The notes under the pieces are model-generated. The model did no database searches. It had not been told where the DNA came from and worked only from the letters and a program-made list of their open reading frames with translations. DNA of 64,000 bases, taken from Miscanthus floridulus. Lineage: Eukaryota > Streptophyta > Magnoliopsida > Poales > Poaceae. Below are positions 61,811 to 64,000 of this stretch, in pieces. Where the stretch lies: NCBI RefSeq assembly GCF_019320115.1, contig NC_089595.1, positions 109,322,158 to 109,386,157 on the forward strand, written 5' to 3'. The position numbers were made by a program, and so were the translations under genes. Numbering within the stretch: the first letter of the stretch is position 1; every line of letters starts with the position of its first letter.

Positions 61811-62138
61811 CTGAAAAGACTTAGGACTACCCTCATCGGCGATCTCAGCTTTTTTGCTTAACTCGAGATGTGATCAGCATCTGGTGTAGCCCCCGAGCGC
61901 TTCATGGTAGAGCTCAGGAAGCCTTGTCTTGTTTTCTTCCAGTCAGGAATAAGCGTTGTCTGAGTGCATTCTTGAGCGAAACCGTGTAGCGCTTCTTGGG
62001 ATCTTCTGAGCGCTTGTTGGGATCTTCTGAGTGTAGCCCTCGGGCCTCTTGCTATTTGGAACAAGGAGTTGGAGGGTCTTGTCTTGAAATTACTTTGATT
62101 TATGTTTAGGCTTATTTTCAGTTGTTTTTCATTTTGAT

Positions 62139-62795
62139 TCGGGTGTTAGCTTATTAGCTACCCTCATCGGCGGGCTTAAGCATGTTTTTAGCTATTTTGC
62201 TCTTGGCCGGTATGCTCAGGCATCTTTTTAGCCATTTTGCTTTTTTGTTTGAGTGTTAGCTTATTAGCTACCCTCATCGGCGGACTTAAGCATCTTTCTA
62301 GCTATTTTGCTCTCGGCCGGCATGCTCAGACGTCTTTTCAGCCATTTTGCTTTTTTATTCGGTTGTTAGCTTATTAGCTACCCTCATCGGTGGGCTCAAG
62401 CATCTTTCCAGCTATTTTGCTCTTGGCCGGCATGCTCAAGCGTCTTTTCAGCCATTTTGCTTTTTGTTCGGGTGTTAGCTTATTAGCTACCCTCATCGGC
62501 AGGCTCAAGCATCTTTCCAGCTATTTTGCTCTCGGCCGACATGCTCAGGCGTCTTTTTAGCCATTTTGCTTTTTTGTTCGGGTGTTAGCTTATTAGCTAC
62601 CCTCATTAGCGGGCTCAAGCATGTTTTTAGCTATTTTGCTCTCGGCTAGTATGCTCAGGTGTCTTTTCAGCCATTTTGCTTTTTGTTTTGGGTGTTAGCT
62701 TATTAGCTACCCTCATCGGTGGGCTCAAGCATATTTTCAGCTATTTTGCTCTTGGCCGGTATGCTCAGGCATGTTTCAGCCATTTTGCTTAGTGA
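62139..62795 (-). repeat. 110-bp tandem array in element C (6 copies)
   Basis: Units begin gtgttagcttattagctacc (62143, 62253, and on) with a period of about 110 bp; it is the inverse of the array at 13892..14670. It separates the 3' ends of the antisense gene and of pol. Confidence 0.93.
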
Positions 62796-62970
62796 AGACA
62801 ACTTCAGAGGAAGTCATAACAAGACATATGTTTTGTGGAAAGACCATCTTTATTGATCGTGAATCGTTGATAAGCCGTAATAATACATATGTTGTTGATG
62901 AGCGCTATCTTTGTTGATCATGGTCGTTGATCTCTTGTGTCTTGTATACATATTTTTCCTTGAGTTGTTT

Positions 62971-64000
62971 TCATGCATAGAATCTTCATAGCTGACTGAT
63001 GTGCCATGTATTGTTGACTTCTTTTCCGTCTTCAGTTATCAGCTTGTATGTGCCTAGTCCGGTGACTTTTGTGATGATAAAAGGACCTTTCCATGGACTG
63101 AGTAGTTTATGGCGTTCGTCGGTTTTTTATATCCTTCTTAGTACTAGGTCGCTGACTTGTAATGATCGAGACTGGGTATTCTTGTTGTAGTGGCATCTTA
63201 GTCCTTGGATGTATCTTGCTGATTAAAGTGTAGCGTTTACTCTGACTTCTTCTATACCGTCGAGTTCTAATCTTTGGGTTTGTTCTGCTTCTCCTTCGTC
63301 GTATTGTTCTATCCTTGGTGACGTCTAGATCAAGTCTGCAGGTAGTATGGCTTCTGATCCATAAACCAGGAAGAAAGGTGAGTTTTCGGTTGCTCTGCTT
63401 ATTTGAGTCCGTAACCCCCATACGACCTTGGGTAATTCTTCAATCCATTTTGATCCATAGTCTACTAGTTCTTCATACAGTCTTAGTTTTAATCCAGCTA
63501 GTATGAGTTCGTTTGCCCTTTCTACCTATCCGTTAGCCTCTGGATGTGTGACTGATGCGTAATCTATTCTGAAGCCGCAGTCCTGTGCCCAACTTTGGAA
63601 TTCTGTGGCTGTAAAGGGAGAACCCAAGTCTATGATGATTCGATTGGGCATGCCAAAGCGGTGCATAATGTCTTGGATGAACTTGACTGCTTTGGCCGCG
63701 CTGTATTTTGCGAGTGGTTTGAATTCAATCCACTTGGTGAACTTGTCAATTGCTACGAAGATGTACTCGAAGCTGCCTTTTGCTTTCTTGAGGGGTCCTA
63801 CTTGATCTAGCCCCTAGCAGGAGAAAGGCCAAGCAGGTGGGATGTAGATGAGGTTGTGAGCTAGCACATGAGCTTGTCTTGCGAACATTTGACAACTTTT
63901 GCATCTTCTGACGAGTTCTTCTGCGTCTTTCAAAGCAGTTGGCCAGTAGAAACTGGTGCAGAATGCTTTGCCGACTAGTGTTCTTGAAGTGGCATGATTT
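62971..64000 (-). pseudogene. Element C pol, integrase part (continues past window end)
   Basis: On the - strand the integrase shows GMPNRIIIDLGSPF near 63640, GFRIDYASVTHPEANG followed by TAG at an expected Gln (about 63525), then WGLRTQISRAT, and the end GTYKLITEDGKEV near 63030 and TWHISQL. The stop is at 62971..62973. Frames shift in places. It aligns with 12850..13710 of element A. Confidence 0.82.

Larger units (their letters stand above)
55828..64000 (-). mobile_element. Element C: Tat-lineage Gypsy element, same family as A, minus strand, runs past window end
   Basis: LTR 55828..56231, then (in + coordinates) the non-coding region, the antisense gene, the short-repeat block, the 110-bp array and the integrase on the - strand. 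Every module matches element A in mirror order. Its other LTR and most of pol lie beyond 64000. Confidence 0.93.

Noticed and set aside
63595..63810. Plus-strand ORFs at the window end, also seen opposite 12876..13086
   Set aside because: Antisense shadow of the integrase in elements C and A; the integrase motifs are on the other strand.

Overview
The window looks like nuclear DNA of a grass (Poaceae). An Andropogoneae genome such as sorghum, Miscanthus or sugarcane is my inference. The reasons are very GC-rich first exons, small introns with GT-AG borders, a plant-type ribosomal protein gene split after its ATG, and dense nested LTR retrotransposons of the Tat (Gypsy) and Sirevirus-like (Copia) types. 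Only three host genes are visible; nearly everything else is transposable elements.

Host genes. Two tandem paralogues of a nepenthesin-type (A1) aspartic protease lie on the + strand. The first is 1..3774, cut by the window edge, with exons 1..545 and 2901..3774. The second is 34038..35449, complete, with exons 34038..34546 and 34636..35449, 440 aa. A five-exon gene for 60S ribosomal protein L37a (eL43, 92 aa) lies on the - strand at 36175..37884, with a telo-box and a TGGGCC motif upstream.

Region 5.3-33.7 kb, between the two proteases. A Tat-lineage Gypsy element, B (5263..33690, TSD CTTTA), carries a hAT-like element in its 5' LTR. It is split by a second Tat element, A (7049..20710, TSD CTCTC). 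Each has gag-pol on the + strand and, downstream of pol, an antisense gene with a putative gypsy-type transposon domain (Pfam Transposase_28-like). Tandem repeats lie in their 3' regions.

Region 38.7-64 kb. A minus-strand Copia element, D (3' LTR 38685..39946), was split by a + strand Sirevirus-like Copia element, E (41480..54778, TSD TGGGT). E was itself split in gag by a pol-less, gag-only LTR element, F (44201..48460, - strand, TSD TGGAT). D was also hit by a minus-strand relative of A, element C (from 55828 past the window end). C shows the antisense gene most clearly: seven exons with consistent phases, 58255..61481.

All the retroelements are decayed. In-frame stops sit mostly where CAG, CGA, CAA or TGG codons are expected. 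Comparing the antisense genes of A and C shows reciprocal CAG-to-TAG changes, as expected from deamination of methylated cytosine. All motif and domain calls are by eye; no database search was run.
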